From the NCBI GenBank assembly GCA_965657795.1, contig CBFHQJ010000012.1, forward strand, positions 6,147-70,146: DNA of 64,000 bases, read 5' to 3'. How positions within the stretch are numbered: position 1 is the first letter of the stretch; every line of letters begins with the position of its first letter. The notes under the pieces were generated by a model, which saw only the letters and a program-made list of their open reading frames with translations, searched no databases and was not told the origin of the DNA. The position numbers were made by a program, and so were the translations under genes. This document shows, piece after piece, positions 17,974-28,151 of this stretch. The DNA comes from SW10 sp965657795. Lineage in GTDB: Bacteria; Verrucomicrobiota; Verrucomicrobiia; Verrucomicrobiales; Akkermansiaceae.

Positions 17974-20900
17974 ATGCTGAAACGGCCCGCTATTTGGGCG
18001 GCTCTCCTGAGCTGTGCCCACGCCCAAACTCCCATCGTTAATGGAGACTTCGAAGAGTCACCATTCCTCGCTGGGTGGACCAATGCCGGAGCAGTTTCAA
18101 CCACTGGCTTCGCTCCCGGCTCAAGTCAGGCCGTCCGCTTCACCGGGAGCGGGCAATCCTTAAAACAAGGTGTAGCCTGGAATGACGACTGGTATCTTGA
18201 AACCTTCTTCATGGTCCGCCAGACCTCGAATCGCCAATTCTCCCTCATCATCGAAACAGGCTCCGGCACCTCCGCCCTGAACCTTCGCTATCAAAATGGC
18301 TGGCAGGCCTTCTCCGGCGGCTGGGGAGCCGCCTTCCCCCTTGGCAATGTTCTCCCCTCCATCGATCAGAATAACGATGGCGATTGCGATGACGCCGGAG
18401 ACACCAAAAACGTTTACCGCCTCCGCGTCACCGGTCACGACTGGGGCACTCCCGCCGCCAGCTACGGCCTTGCTCTGTCCGCCCCAAACAGCGCAGCCTT
18501 CACCTCCACGGTCTCCGGACTTTCCCGTTTCCAATCCGCACCTACCGCAGCAACTCCCGGCGGCTTCAAATTCGGCACGGAATTTGGATCCAACCCCGGC
18601 TTCTGGATCGATGACGTAACCTCTCACGATTCAACTTCCGCCCCCAACCCGACCATCACCTACTTTGTCGCAAACGAAAACACCCTCTCGTGGCAAGCCG
18701 AGCACGCAGACACACTCACACTCACACTCAATCCCGGCAATATCGACGTCACAGGGCTCACCAATTACGACGTCTCCCCGACTTCCACCACGACATACAC
18801 CCTCTCCGCCGGCCCGGAATCACAATCCTTCACGATCGGCGTCGATGAACCCTCGTCTCCGATCCAAATCTCCGAGTTCCTCGCCATCAACCCGGCTGGC
18901 GACGATTGGATCGAGCTTCACAATCCCAACAATTTTTCAGTCAACCTCGCCGACTACTCGCTCACCGACAACCCTCTTGGTCTCGAAAAATTCACCTTCC
19001 CTCCAGAATCCATTGCCCCCGGAGAATACCTTATCATTTCCAGTTCCAAATCAGGATTCTCACTGAGTTCCAACGGCGAATACCTCGCCCTTCTCGATGA
19101 CCAGGGCACCATCCTCACCGAATTCGCCCCGGAGTTTCCGCCTCAGTTTTCCGGAGTCAGTTATGGCACTCTCCCCGAAGAAACTTTCGCCTACCTTGGC
19201 TCCCCGACCCCGGGCTCGACCAACCTTCCAAACCCTTTCCTCGCCAACCATTCCTTCGTCGTAAACTCCAATGGCTCAATTACGGTCTCGATCGTAGCAG
19301 CATCTCCCCTCGGCTCCATCCTCTCGGTTGCCCTGCAATACCGGCGGATGTTCGAAAGTCACGCCACCATACAAATGATGCCTAATGGCAGCACTTACAC
19401 CGCTACCATTCCGGCCAATGCCGTCTCGCCCGGTGAAATGGTCCGCTGGCGTATCACCGCCACCGATTCCTTATCCCTTGCGTCCCAACTCCCCCTGCAT
19501 CCCAACGCCAACTCCCCCGAATACTTTGGCACCGTTGCCCCCGACCCCTCCCTTTCCACTTCTCTCCCCGTCCTTCAATGGTTCCTGCCAGCGGCCGATT
19601 TTCCCGCCGCCGATACCCGCAGCGGCACTCGCTGCTCACTCTTCTGGGATGGTAAACTCTACGACAACGTTCTGGTTCACCTCCGCGGAGCCACCACCGC
19701 GGCTCTCGAGAAAAAACCCCACCAGTTCGAATTCAATCCGGGCGACAACTTTCGCCTCCGCCCTCTTACACCCCTTGTCGATCAAATCAACGTCAACGCC
19801 GCCTATCCCGATTCAAGTTATCTCCGCGACATTCTCCCAATGGAGAACCTAAAAAAGATGGGAATTCCAACACCCGAAACCTTCCCCGTCCGCGTTCAAC
19901 GCAACGGCACCTTCCACTCACTCGGCATCATGATCGAGCAACCCGACAACGAGTTCCTCAATCGTCACGACGATCTCCTCGACTCCAACGGTCCGCTTTT
20001 CAAAGCAACAGGAAACGCCTCCTGGCTCGCCGGCGCAAACGGATTTGAAGCCCGTAACAAATCCAGCCTCGCCGATCTTTCCGCCTTCACCGCCGCGCTC
20101 AACGGACCCGACCAGCTCAACTTCCTCCTTGAAAACACCGACCTCCCGTCTTTGATCAACTACCTCGCGGTCAATGTCGTCGACTCAATCTACAACCCAC
20201 AGAAAAACTACTACGTTCATAGAAACCGCTTCAACGAATGGATGATCCTCCCCTGGGACCGCGACTTTAGCTACGGCCACCGTTGGCTCGGCTCGGGCGA
20301 CCCTCGGGGTTCCGCCGGACCCACCACCTTTCTCGTCACCGACGAACGCTACGAATGGGGCGGCTCAAACAACGATTTCAAGGGTGGTTACAACCGCCTT
20401 TTCGACGCCATTTTCACCCACCCGCTCACCAGCGAAATGTTCTACCGCCGCCTCCGAAGTACGATAGATACCGTTTTAGCGCCGGGAGTTCTCGAATCCC
20501 GGATTGAGGAACTCCGCCTCCTCATGAAACAGGAAGCTGATCTTGATCGTGCCGAATGGGGATTCACCAACAGCGGAAGCTACCGTCGTTTCCCGCAAGA
20601 ATCATTCGACGCGGCCCTCGACCGCATCAAAAACATCTACCTCCCCGGCCGGCGCACTTTTCTGAAGAACGACGGAGGCAATCCATCCCGAGGAACTCTT
20701 CCCGCCTCCCAGCCGGCACAACCTCCCATCACCTTCGGCCAAATCGTCACAAATCCCGCCAGCGGCAATCAGGACGACGAATCACTCGAACTCCAAAACC
20801 CCAATGACTTCGCCGTCGACCTCTCCAATTGGACCCTTGAAGGAGCCATCTCACACACCCTCCGGCCCGGCACTGTCATTCCCGCAAACTCGACACTCAC

Positions 20901-21723
20901 ACTCTCGCCGGACATCACCCAATTTCGCGCCAACAATCCACCCACCTTTTCCCAAGGCAACTTCTCCGGGCACTTTTCAAACTTCAGCGAATCCCTCACC
21001 CTGAGCGATTCATCAGGCGAAGTCATCACCACAACCAACACGCCAAACCTTCCTTCCAACAATCAACTCTTCCTCGCCATCAGCGAGATCATGTATCACC
21101 CCGCCGACGACATCTCCGAATTCATCGAACTCCTTAATACCTCCGACACCCTCACCCTCGACCTCTCCGGTGTCACCTTTTCCGATGGCATCGAATTCAC
21201 CTTCCCGACCGGGACCACCCTCGCTCCTGGTGAGCGCATTATCGTCACTTCCTTCAACTCGGGCAAACTCAGCAACGGCGGCGAGACCTTGAAACTCGAC
21301 GATACCGATGGTTCAACCATCATCGAGCTCACCTATTCGGACACCGCTCCTTGGCCCACCTCCGCCGATGGCTCCGGACTCAGTCTGACCTTCCGCGGAG
21401 GAGATCCGGAACTCCCTATCAATTGGCGGGCCAGCAGCGAAAACGGCGGAAGCCCGGGAGCTTCCGACAGCAACCCTTTTCAAGACGGAGATCTCCTAGA
21501 TTACGCCATCGCTTCACACCTCTTCGACTTCCGGAATCAACTCCTGACCATTCAAAGAAACCCGGGAGCTGATGACGCACGAGTCATCCCCCAGTGGAGT
21601 GATGATCTAATCACTTGGCAGAACAGCAACTTCAATCTTCTTTCGACCGAACCGCTCACATGGTCTCTCTCCACAGACACACAAAAGCGATTCTACCGCC
21701 TCAAAATCATCCTTACCGAATAG
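17974..21723 (+). CDS. CotH kinase-family protein with lamin-tail domains
   Basis: This 1,249-residue exported protein has a signal peptide (AIWAALLSCAHAQ) and then, at residues 20-215, the module shared with the preceding protein (IVNGDFEES... GFWIDDV). A lamin-tail domain is at about 290-400 (IQISEFLAINPAGDDWIELH). A CotH-type region is at about 545-900 (LFWDGKLYDNVLVHLRG, INVNAAYPDSSYLRDIL, ILPWDRDFSYGHRW). Two more lamin-tail-like domains follow at about 935-1030 and 1045-1150 (ISEIMYHPADDISEFIELLN). Spore CotH is a protein kinase, but bacterial CotH homologues with lamin tails are mostly secreted and uncharacterised, so kinase activity is not assured. The protein ends with WSDDLITW...FYRLKIILTE. 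The next gene starts 5 bases after its stop. Confidence 0.87.
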   Translation: MLKRPAIWAALLSCAHAQTPIVNGDFEESPFLAGWTNAGAVSTTGFAPGSSQAVRFTGSGQSLKQGVAWNDDWYLETFFMVRQTSNRQFSLIIETGSGTSALNLRYQNGWQAFSGGWGAAFPLGNVLPSIDQNNDGDCDDAGDTKNVYRLRVTGHDWGTPAASYGLALSAPNSAAFTSTVSGLSRFQSAPTAATPGGFKFGTEFGSNPGFWIDDVTSHDSTSAPNPTITYFVANENTLSWQAEHADTLTLTLNPGNIDVTGLTNYDVSPTSTTTYTLSAGPESQSFTIGVDEPSSPIQISEFLAINPAGDDWIELHNPNNFSVNLADYSLTDNPLGLEKFTFPPESIAPGEYLIISSSKSGFSLSSNGEYLALLDDQGTILTEFAPEFPPQFSGVSYGTLPEETFAYLGSPTPGSTNLPNPFLANHSFVVNSNGSITVSIVAASPLGSILSVALQYRRMFESHATIQMMPNGSTYTATIPANAVSPGEMVRWRITATDSLSLASQLPLHPNANSPEYFGTVAPDPSLSTSLPVLQWFLPAADFPAADTRSGTRCSLFWDGKLYDNVLVHLRGATTAALEKKPHQFEFNPGDNFRLRPLTPLVDQINVNAAYPDSSYLRDILPMENLKKMGIPTPETFPVRVQRNGTFHSLGIMIEQPDNEFLNRHDDLLDSNGPLFKATGNASWLAGANGFEARNKSSLADLSAFTAALNGPDQLNFLLENTDLPSLINYLAVNVVDSIYNPQKNYYVHRNRFNEWMILPWDRDFSYGHRWLGSGDPRGSAGPTTFLVTDERYEWGGSNNDFKGGYNRLFDAIFTHPLTSEMFYRRLRSTIDTVLAPGVLESRIEELRLLMKQEADLDRAEWGFTNSGSYRRFPQESFDAALDRIKNIYLPGRRTFLKNDGGNPSRGTLPASQPAQPPITFGQIVTNPASGNQDDESLELQNPNDFAVDLSNWTLEGAISHTLRPGTVIPANSTLTLSPDITQFRANNPPTFSQGNFSGHFSNFSESLTLSDSSGEVITTTNTPNLPSNNQLFLAISEIMYHPADDISEFIELLNTSDTLTLDLSGVTFSDGIEFTFPTGTTLAPGERIIVTSFNSGKLSNGGETLKLDDTDGSTIIELTYSDTAPWPTSADGSGLSLTFRGGDPELPINWRASSENGGSPGASDSNPFQDGDLLDYAIASHLFDFRNQLLTIQRNPGADDARVIPQWSDDLITWQNSNFNLLSTEPLTWSLSTDTQKRFYRLKIILTE

Positions 21724-21728
21724 ATTCA

Positions 21729-24700
21729 ATGCTTTCCAAATCCCTCCTCACCATTCTCTTCACGAGCCTATCCGCTCTTGCTGCTTCCAGACCCAACATT
21801 GTCTTCATCTTCACCGATGACCATCGTGCCGACGGCATGAGCTGCGCTGGAAACCCTCACCTTAAGACTCCCAACCTCGACTGCATCGCCGCCCAAGGCA
21901 CTCGTTTCGAGAACGCCTTCGTCACTCTTTCCATCTGCTCACCCAGCAGGGCCGTGGCGCTGACGGGGCGCTACAATAGTGCCAACGGAGTCACCTCAAT
22001 CGGCAAGGGGCGCATGAACGAAGGCGAAGTGACCTTCCCCCGGCTTTTGCAAGACGCCGGCTACCGCACCGCCGTCACCGGAAAGTGGCACCTCGGCGAC
22101 ACCCCCAAACAATGTGGATTCAATTTCTCCTCCACCTGTTTCTCCAACGGAACCTGGTATGGACGTCAATTCACACGCGAAGATGGATCCAAAATCAAAG
22201 CACAGAAATTCGTAGACCAATTCACAGCCGACGAAGCTGTCCGTTTTCTTCGCCAGTCCTCCACCAAGCCCTTCGCGCTCTGGCTCTGCACCCAGGTCCC
22301 CCACATGGACCATCGCCACACCTGGCCCGCAAAACAGGAATTCCTCGCGTCAAAAAGCATCTCCGATATGCCTCTCCCCGCATCCTGGAATGACGGACTC
22401 AGAGGCAAAGCTCCCTACCTCGCCAAATCCCGCAGCCGGACCAAAGCCCTCGAATACGGATACGATAAATCCGAAGCCATTCAATCCCACACCCGTGACT
22501 ACTACGCTTCCATCGAGCAGATGGATCAAACCCTTGGAACCGTCCTGGATGAACTCGACCGCCTCGGCGTCCGCGATAACACCTGGATCATTATGCAGGG
22601 CGACAACGGCTGGCTTCTTGGGGAACATGGCCTCACCAGCAAGGTCCTCGCCTATGAAGACTCGATTCGCGTCCCCCTCATCATCGCCCCTCCCACCGGC
22701 ACCGCCAAAATCAACAAAGACTTTGCACTCGGCATCGACATCGCCCCCACCATTCTCGATATCGCCGGACTAGAGGTCCCTCCCTTCATGCACGGTCGCA
22801 GCCTTCTCCCCCTCGTTGCCGGTGAAACTCCAACCGACTGGCGGACCGAATTCGTTTACGAAGCCCCCGATTCCCAACTCGGTGCCGAACCATTGTGGGC
22901 CGTTCGCGCGCAAGATGAAAAATACATCGAATACCCCGGGCTATCCTTCGAAGAATTTTACAAGCTTGGAAACGACTCCGGCGAGCGCATCAACCTGGCT
23001 CTCTCCTCCTCCCAAAAGTCCAAGGTCCAATCCTATCACCAAACCATTTCCACTCATCGAGCCGAGGTCATCAACACTAAGACGCCCTCAGCGAAAGCAA
23101 CTAAAAAACCTTCTCTATCTGGCATCTACCCGCACCTCTCATTCTTCAACAACGAAAATGAATGTGGAACTGGAGCTGTCGTCCCTTTCGCAGATCGCCT
23201 CTGGGCCGTCACCTACGCACCGCACTCGCCAAAAGGCTCATCCGATAAACTCTACGAAATCGACAAGGATCTCAACATGACCGTCCGCAAGGAATCAATC
23301 GGCGGCACCCCGGCCAACCGCATGATTCATCGCGAGTCCAACCAGCTCTTTATCGGCCCCTACGCCATCGACAAGAACCGTAAAGTACGAGCTATCCCAT
23401 ACTCGCAAATGTTTGGTCGCCCGACAGGAAACGCCCGCCACCTCTTCGATCCGGCTCATAAGATTTACTACGCAACCATGGAGGAGGGACTCTACGAAGT
23501 CGACGTGAACACCCTCGAAGTGAAGACCCTTTTTTACGACGAGGCTCAAAAGGGATCCCCAAAAGCGGAGCTTCACGGTTATCACGGAAAAGGATTCTAC
23601 TCCGGACAAGATCGAGTCATCTACTCCAACAACGGCCAGCGAGGCAGCGAAGCAAAGAAGAACCCCTTCACTCCTTCCGGCGTCCTCGCCCAATGGAACG
23701 GAAAAGCAAAAACCTTCGAAACTGTCACCAAAAACCAATTCACTGAAGTGACCGGCCCGGGAGGAATTTACGGTTCTTCAAACCCCGAAACCGACCCCAT
23801 TTGGGCCAATGGTTGGGACGCCCGCTCCCTCATCCTGATGTGCCTGCACGAAGGACAATGGCACCGCTACCGCCTCCCCAAGGCAAGCCATTCCTACGAT
23901 GGCGCCCACGGCTGGAACACCGAGTGGCCGCGCATACGTGAAATCGGCGAGGGCAACAACTTACTCATGACCATGCACGGGATGTTTTGGAATTTCCCAA
24001 AGACCTTCAGTCCAAAAAGCTCCGCCGGCATCTCCCCGCGCTCAAGCTACCTTAAGGTCATCGGCGACTTCGCCCGCTGGGGCGACCATGTCGTGATGGG
24101 TTGCGATGACACCGCCAAGTCCGAATTCCTTAACAAGCGGAAAGCCAAAGGTCACGTCGCCGCCCCACAATCCCAGTCAAACCTCTGGTTCGTCAAACCG
24201 GATCAACTCGATCACTTCGGCCCCGTCATCGGTCGCGGTTCGATCTGGCTGAACGACAAAATCGAAGCAAACACTCCGTCAGATCCCTATCTTTTCTCCG
24301 GATACCAAAATCGCGCCGTGCATCTCTTTGCTTCGGAAAAAACCACCTTTCACTTCGAAGTTGATCTTCAAGGAAACAACCAATGGACCCCTCTATCAAA
24401 AGCCGAAGTCAACGGCTACCACTGGCACTCCTTCCCTGCTGATACGAAGGGAACCTGGATTCGTGTTTCAAGCTCCACTGCTCTCGAAAATACCACTGCT
24501 TGGTTTACCTACGCGAACCCCGATACCCGCGAACCCGGCAAGAACAGTAAAATCTTTGACGGGCTCGCCACCGCTTCGGACAAAAACACCACCAGCGGAA
24601 TCGTCCGGGCCCGCGGAGATAACCGACGTGACCTCCACTTCGCCTCCGATCAAGGACTCTACCAACTCAATCCCGACCTGACTCTCATCAAAGTCACCGG

Positions 24701-25439
24701 GGAGAAGAGCAGCTACGCCGAGTCCTGGCTCAAAAAAAATGCCGCCGTTCCAAAACGAAAGGGCATTCTTGAAGTTGACGCAGCCTCTGTCCTCTACATT
24801 GACGACAGCGGCAAACGCTTCCGCCTTCCCAAAGGTCACCCGAATCTCGACGATGAGACCGGCCGCATCTGTCGAGAAGTCGCGACCGAGCGTGATCTTT
24901 TCAACGCCCACGGAACCTTTTACGAACTCCCCGCCAACAATGCCCTCGGCTTCCCCAGAGTCCGCCCGGTTGCCACCCACAACCTTCGTATCCAGGATTA
25001 CTGCAGCTACCGCGGGCTTCTTATTCTTTCTGGTATTTCCGAACAAGCTCCGAAGGATAACCCGCATCTCATTCACTCGCAGGATGGCAAAACCGCCCTT
25101 TGGGCCGGAGCCGTCGATGACCTTTGGAGCCTTGGCAAACCAGTCGGAGAAGGGGGACCGTGGTCGAACACCAAAGTGCAAGCCGGAACTCCCTCCGATC
25201 CCTACCTCATGACCGGCTACGATCAAAAGTCTCTCTCAATCTCCGCCGCTGCCCCATGCAAAATCACCGCGCAAGTTGATCTCACCGGCAATGGCGACTG
25301 GGTCGATTACAAAACCGTAGTCATAGTGGACGTCAACCAAGACGTCAGCCATACCTTCCATCCCGATTTTCAAGCCTACTGGATCCGCTTCGTCAGCGAC
25401 ACGGACACCAGCGTCAGTGCGCACCTGATCTACCGATAA
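21729..25439 (+). CDS. Sulfatase fused to a propeller-like region with a duplicated C-terminal domain
   Basis: I take the ATG at 21729 (MLSKSLLTILFTSLSALAAS signal peptide) as the start, giving 1,236 residues; the open frame runs upstream into the CotH gene. Residues 20-450 are a type I sulfatase with FIFTDDHRADG for metal binding and Cys70 in CSPSRAVALTG as the formylglycine precursor. Residues 475-800 look like a beta-propeller (repeated short blades such as LYEVDVNTLEVKTLFY). Two copies of a roughly 110-residue domain follow: each has SNLWF or TALWA near its start, then a TPSDPYL motif and a VDL-GN-W segment. The substrate is unknown. Fusion of the two halves is unusual. It does not carry the SxDLxxW tail. 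Confidence 0.88.
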   Translation: MLSKSLLTILFTSLSALAASRPNIVFIFTDDHRADGMSCAGNPHLKTPNLDCIAAQGTRFENAFVTLSICSPSRAVALTGRYNSANGVTSIGKGRMNEGEVTFPRLLQDAGYRTAVTGKWHLGDTPKQCGFNFSSTCFSNGTWYGRQFTREDGSKIKAQKFVDQFTADEAVRFLRQSSTKPFALWLCTQVPHMDHRHTWPAKQEFLASKSISDMPLPASWNDGLRGKAPYLAKSRSRTKALEYGYDKSEAIQSHTRDYYASIEQMDQTLGTVLDELDRLGVRDNTWIIMQGDNGWLLGEHGLTSKVLAYEDSIRVPLIIAPPTGTAKINKDFALGIDIAPTILDIAGLEVPPFMHGRSLLPLVAGETPTDWRTEFVYEAPDSQLGAEPLWAVRAQDEKYIEYPGLSFEEFYKLGNDSGERINLALSSSQKSKVQSYHQTISTHRAEVINTKTPSAKATKKPSLSGIYPHLSFFNNENECGTGAVVPFADRLWAVTYAPHSPKGSSDKLYEIDKDLNMTVRKESIGGTPANRMIHRESNQLFIGPYAIDKNRKVRAIPYSQMFGRPTGNARHLFDPAHKIYYATMEEGLYEVDVNTLEVKTLFYDEAQKGSPKAELHGYHGKGFYSGQDRVIYSNNGQRGSEAKKNPFTPSGVLAQWNGKAKTFETVTKNQFTEVTGPGGIYGSSNPETDPIWANGWDARSLILMCLHEGQWHRYRLPKASHSYDGAHGWNTEWPRIREIGEGNNLLMTMHGMFWNFPKTFSPKSSAGISPRSSYLKVIGDFARWGDHVVMGCDDTAKSEFLNKRKAKGHVAAPQSQSNLWFVKPDQLDHFGPVIGRGSIWLNDKIEANTPSDPYLFSGYQNRAVHLFASEKTTFHFEVDLQGNNQWTPLSKAEVNGYHWHSFPADTKGTWIRVSSSTALENTTAWFTYANPDTREPGKNSKIFDGLATASDKNTTSGIVRARGDNRRDLHFASDQGLYQLNPDLTLIKVTGEKSSYAESWLKKNAAVPKRKGILEVDAASVLYIDDSGKRFRLPKGHPNLDDETGRICREVATERDLFNAHGTFYELPANNALGFPRVRPVATHNLRIQDYCSYRGLLILSGISEQAPKDNPHLIHSQDGKTALWAGAVDDLWSLGKPVGEGGPWSNTKVQAGTPSDPYLMTGYDQKSLSISAAAPCKITAQVDLTGNGDWVDYKTVVIVDVNQDVSHTFHPDFQAYWIRFVSDTDTSVSAHLIYR

Positions 25440-25465
25440 GATTCTCCGGGGGTTCTTCCGCTCCT

Positions 25466-25503
25466 TAATCAAGGAGTGCGGTAGCGAGCACGCTTGAATT
25501 AAA
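25466..25503. repeat. Imperfect long hairpin between convergent genes
   Basis: An imperfect palindrome (TTAAtCAAGgaGTGC, loop, GCACgCTTGaaTTAA) occupies the 59-base gap between the convergent sulfatase and isomerase genes and slightly enters the isomerase 3' end. It has no T-run but could act as a bidirectional transcription-end or RNA-stability structure. Confidence 0.5.
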
Positions 25504-26413
25504 AGTGCTTTCTCAGCAGCTCCAGACTCTTGGGCACTGCCGTCATGGGATCTTCCTTTCCTTCAAACTCAAGCGAAACGTATCCCTTGTAGTTCACCTT
25601 CTTCATGATCTTTGCAATTCGCTCATAATCCAAATCCAAGGTATACCACCGCCCCTCCCCATAATAAGTCTTGGCCTGGAGCAGCACCGTCTTATCGGCC
25701 AACTTCTCCAGTCGATCATAGGGATCCTCCAAAAAATTCCCCGTATCCAGGGTCACTTGCAACCAAGGAGACTTTACCGCATCCACAACCTTCAGCACTC
25801 CCTCGGGCGTCAAGCCCAGGCCCCAGTGATTCTCCAAACCTAAAACTACGCCACATTTCTCGGCATAGGGTAATAACTGTTTCATCGATTCGATAACCCA
25901 CTCAAACCCCTCCGCCTCGGTATACCCCTCCAATACCGGCTCAATCCCGCGGTTCGCCATTAATTCATCAAAATCCTTACTCGTTCCCCAGCTACCTGTA
26001 TTGATTCGTAGCGTCGGAATACCCAGCGCATAGGCCTGCTCGATATAGGCGATAGTCTGCTCGACATTCCGCCTCCTCACCCTCTCGCTGGGATTCACAA
26101 AGGTCTGATGTGTCGAAAAGCCCATCAAATCCACCCCGGCCATGAAAGCCCGGCGCTTGATTTTTTGAAGCATTGCTGGAGAAAAATCCTCCATCTGGAC
26201 CTGCAAAATCTCAACGCCATCAAAGCCCATCTTCGCGGCCAAATCGATGCACTTTCCGATATCCCGCATCTCGTCCCGCTGGAATCCCCAGAAGCTGTAT
26301 GTTGATACTCCAATCGGATTTCTGTCATTTGCACCACGACCGAAACCAGTCAGGCAAGCGGCAGAAGACAGAGCAAGAGATGAGAGGATTTCGCGGCGTG
26401 AATAGTCTTTCAT
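25499..26413 (-). CDS. Sugar phosphate isomerase/epimerase-like TIM-barrel protein, Tat-exported
   Basis: This 304-residue protein has an N-terminal twin-arginine-type motif (SRREILSSLALSSAACLTGFG) and an AP endonuclease 2/xylose isomerase-like TIM barrel. Visible barrel motifs include MGFDGVEILQ, LGIPTLRINTG, VVLGLENHWG and WLQVTLDTGNF, with the acidic and histidine residues expected for divalent metal binding. Members isomerise or epimerise sugars, but substrates vary widely and cannot be deduced here. It is transcribed divergently from a FucP-type sugar transporter 93 bases away, which supports a joint role in using a sugar released outside the cell. Confidence 0.86.
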   Translation of the reverse strand: MKDYSRREILSSLALSSAACLTGFGRGANDRNPIGVSTYSFWGFQRDEMRDIGKCIDLAAKMGFDGVEILQVQMEDFSPAMLQKIKRRAFMAGVDLMGFSTHQTFVNPSERVRRRNVEQTIAYIEQAYALGIPTLRINTGSWGTSKDFDELMANRGIEPVLEGYTEAEGFEWVIESMKQLLPYAEKCGVVLGLENHWGLGLTPEGVLKVVDAVKSPWLQVTLDTGNFLEDPYDRLEKLADKTVLLQAKTYYGEGRWYTLDLDYERIAKIMKKVNYKGYVSLEFEGKEDPMTAVPKSLELLRKHF

Positions 26414-26506
26414 GTCGCTACTCTAGCAATTTTCACGAGGTTGCGAGACTTTGATCTCCACAAAGATGAATTTGTCTGACATCCATCTACCTTCACCTTT
26501 TCTACA

Positions 26507-28006
26507 GTGACTTCATCCAACACTTCTCCGGCAATCGTTCCGCGAAACTTTCTCGCGGCCTTCATCCTCACCACCTGCTGCTTCTCACTCTGGGGATTTG
26601 CCAACGACTACACCAACCCGCTCGTCAAAGTTTACGAACAGGTTTTCATCATCCCCACCTCTCAGGCTGCTTGGCTTCAGTTCGCCTTCTACTTTGGCTA
26701 CTTCTGCATGGCCCTTCCGGCCGCCTTTTTCATTCGACGTTTTTCCTACAAAGGAGCCATCCTCGTCGGTCTCGCCCTTTATGCCATCGGAGCTCTCCTG
26801 GCCATTCCTGCCAGCCTTGCCATCTCCTTCCCCATCTTTGTCCTGGGTTCCTATATCATTCCATGTGGTCTCGCCTTCCTCGAAACCGCTTGTAACCCCT
26901 ACATTCTAGCCATGGGCCCGCGCGAAACCGCAACACAGCGCCTCAACCTGGCCCAGGCCTTCAATCCAATCGGCTCCCTCACCGGGATGGCCATCGCCAC
27001 TTTTGTTCTCGCGCCCCAACTCGAGATCAACAAATTCGCCGAAGCGCTGGGCAAAAACAATCCGGTCGCCACCGAATTCCTTTTCACCCCGGAGTCCAAA
27101 CTTCCCGAAGGAGCCTGGATTCACGTCGACAAGGTCGTTCTGAGCGACGATGTCACCGTCCCCCTCTACAAAGAGATTCCCGTCTTCTCCGAGGAACTTC
27201 CCGGAGTCCTTTCCGGCGCGACTTCCCACGCCCTGAAAGGGATCAACGCCACCCAGCCTGAAGATTTCAAGAAACTTCAGAGCGCCGACCTTGCAAACGT
27301 CCGCACTCCTTACCTGGTCATCGCGGCTATCGTCATTCTCTTCTTCCTCCTCTTTGCCTTCTCAAAAATGCCGACCTTCAAGAGCAAGGAAAAGGAAGCT
27401 CCCTTTCTTGAGATCACCAAACGCATTTTTTGCCAAGGCCACTTTGCCGGCGGTGTCATCGCCCAGGCATTTTACGTTGGAGCCCAGATCATGTGTTGGA
27501 CCTACATCATCCACTACGGCATGGAAGAAGTGGGCCTGAGCCTGGCAACCGCCCAGAAGTGGAATATCGCTTCAATGATTCTCTTTTTGAGCAGCCGGTT
27601 TGTCTGCACATGGCTTCTCCGCATCATTAATCCGGGCAAGCTCCTCATGATCTTTGCTCTCGGTGGCCTTGGTTTTGTTTGCGGAGCCATTCTCATCCCC
27701 GGTTACCCCGGCCTCGTTTGTCTCGTCTGCGTCTCGGGATGCATGTCACTTATGTTCCCCACGATTTATGGAATCGCATTGGATGGAATGGAAGAAGAAG
27801 AAGCCAAACTCGGCTCGGCCTTCCTAATCATGGCCATCGTGGGTGGTGCGGTTGGAGCCAAAGTCCAGGGAAACCTTATCACCTCACACGGCGTCCCTGT
27901 TTCCTTCACCCTGGTCGCGATCTGCTTCATCGTCATCGCCGGATATGGCTACCTCTCTTTCAAAAAATTTCACCCCAATCTCCTTTCCAGTGAGGACAGC
28001 CATTAA
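26507..28006 (+). CDS. MFS sugar transporter of the FucP (fucose:H+ symporter) family
   Basis: This 499-residue inner-membrane protein starts with GTG and has about twelve transmembrane helices. The N-terminal signature (FSLWGFANDYTNPLVKVYEQ, then AFYFGYFCMALPAAFF and ETACNPYILAMGP) is typical of the fucose/glucose/galactose proton symporter family. The acidic residue in the first helix region and the Asn/Asp motif fit proton-coupled uptake. It is longer than E. coli FucP (438 residues) because of a central extramembrane insertion of about 90 residues (about 175-265). Substrate specificity within the family cannot be read from sequence. It is divergent from the TIM-barrel isomerase gene. Confidence 0.88.
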   Translation: MTSSNTSPAIVPRNFLAAFILTTCCFSLWGFANDYTNPLVKVYEQVFIIPTSQAAWLQFAFYFGYFCMALPAAFFIRRFSYKGAILVGLALYAIGALLAIPASLAISFPIFVLGSYIIPCGLAFLETACNPYILAMGPRETATQRLNLAQAFNPIGSLTGMAIATFVLAPQLEINKFAEALGKNNPVATEFLFTPESKLPEGAWIHVDKVVLSDDVTVPLYKEIPVFSEELPGVLSGATSHALKGINATQPEDFKKLQSADLANVRTPYLVIAAIVILFFLLFAFSKMPTFKSKEKEAPFLEITKRIFCQGHFAGGVIAQAFYVGAQIMCWTYIIHYGMEEVGLSLATAQKWNIASMILFLSSRFVCTWLLRIINPGKLLMIFALGGLGFVCGAILIPGYPGLVCLVCVSGCMSLMFPTIYGIALDGMEEEEAKLGSAFLIMAIVGGAVGAKVQGNLITSHGVPVSFTLVAICFIVIAGYGYLSFKKFHPNLLSSEDSH

Positions 28007-28151
28007 TCAGCTCCGCTCGGAAAAATGACAGCTGACCGCCCCATTCGGCCCCGCGTTTTGCCAAAAAATCGCACTAATACCAAAGAACAACCCATGCGTG
28101 CGTGAAAACTGCTTGATCCGAGCGCCCAGCCATCCAAGCTTTGAGCAAGTA

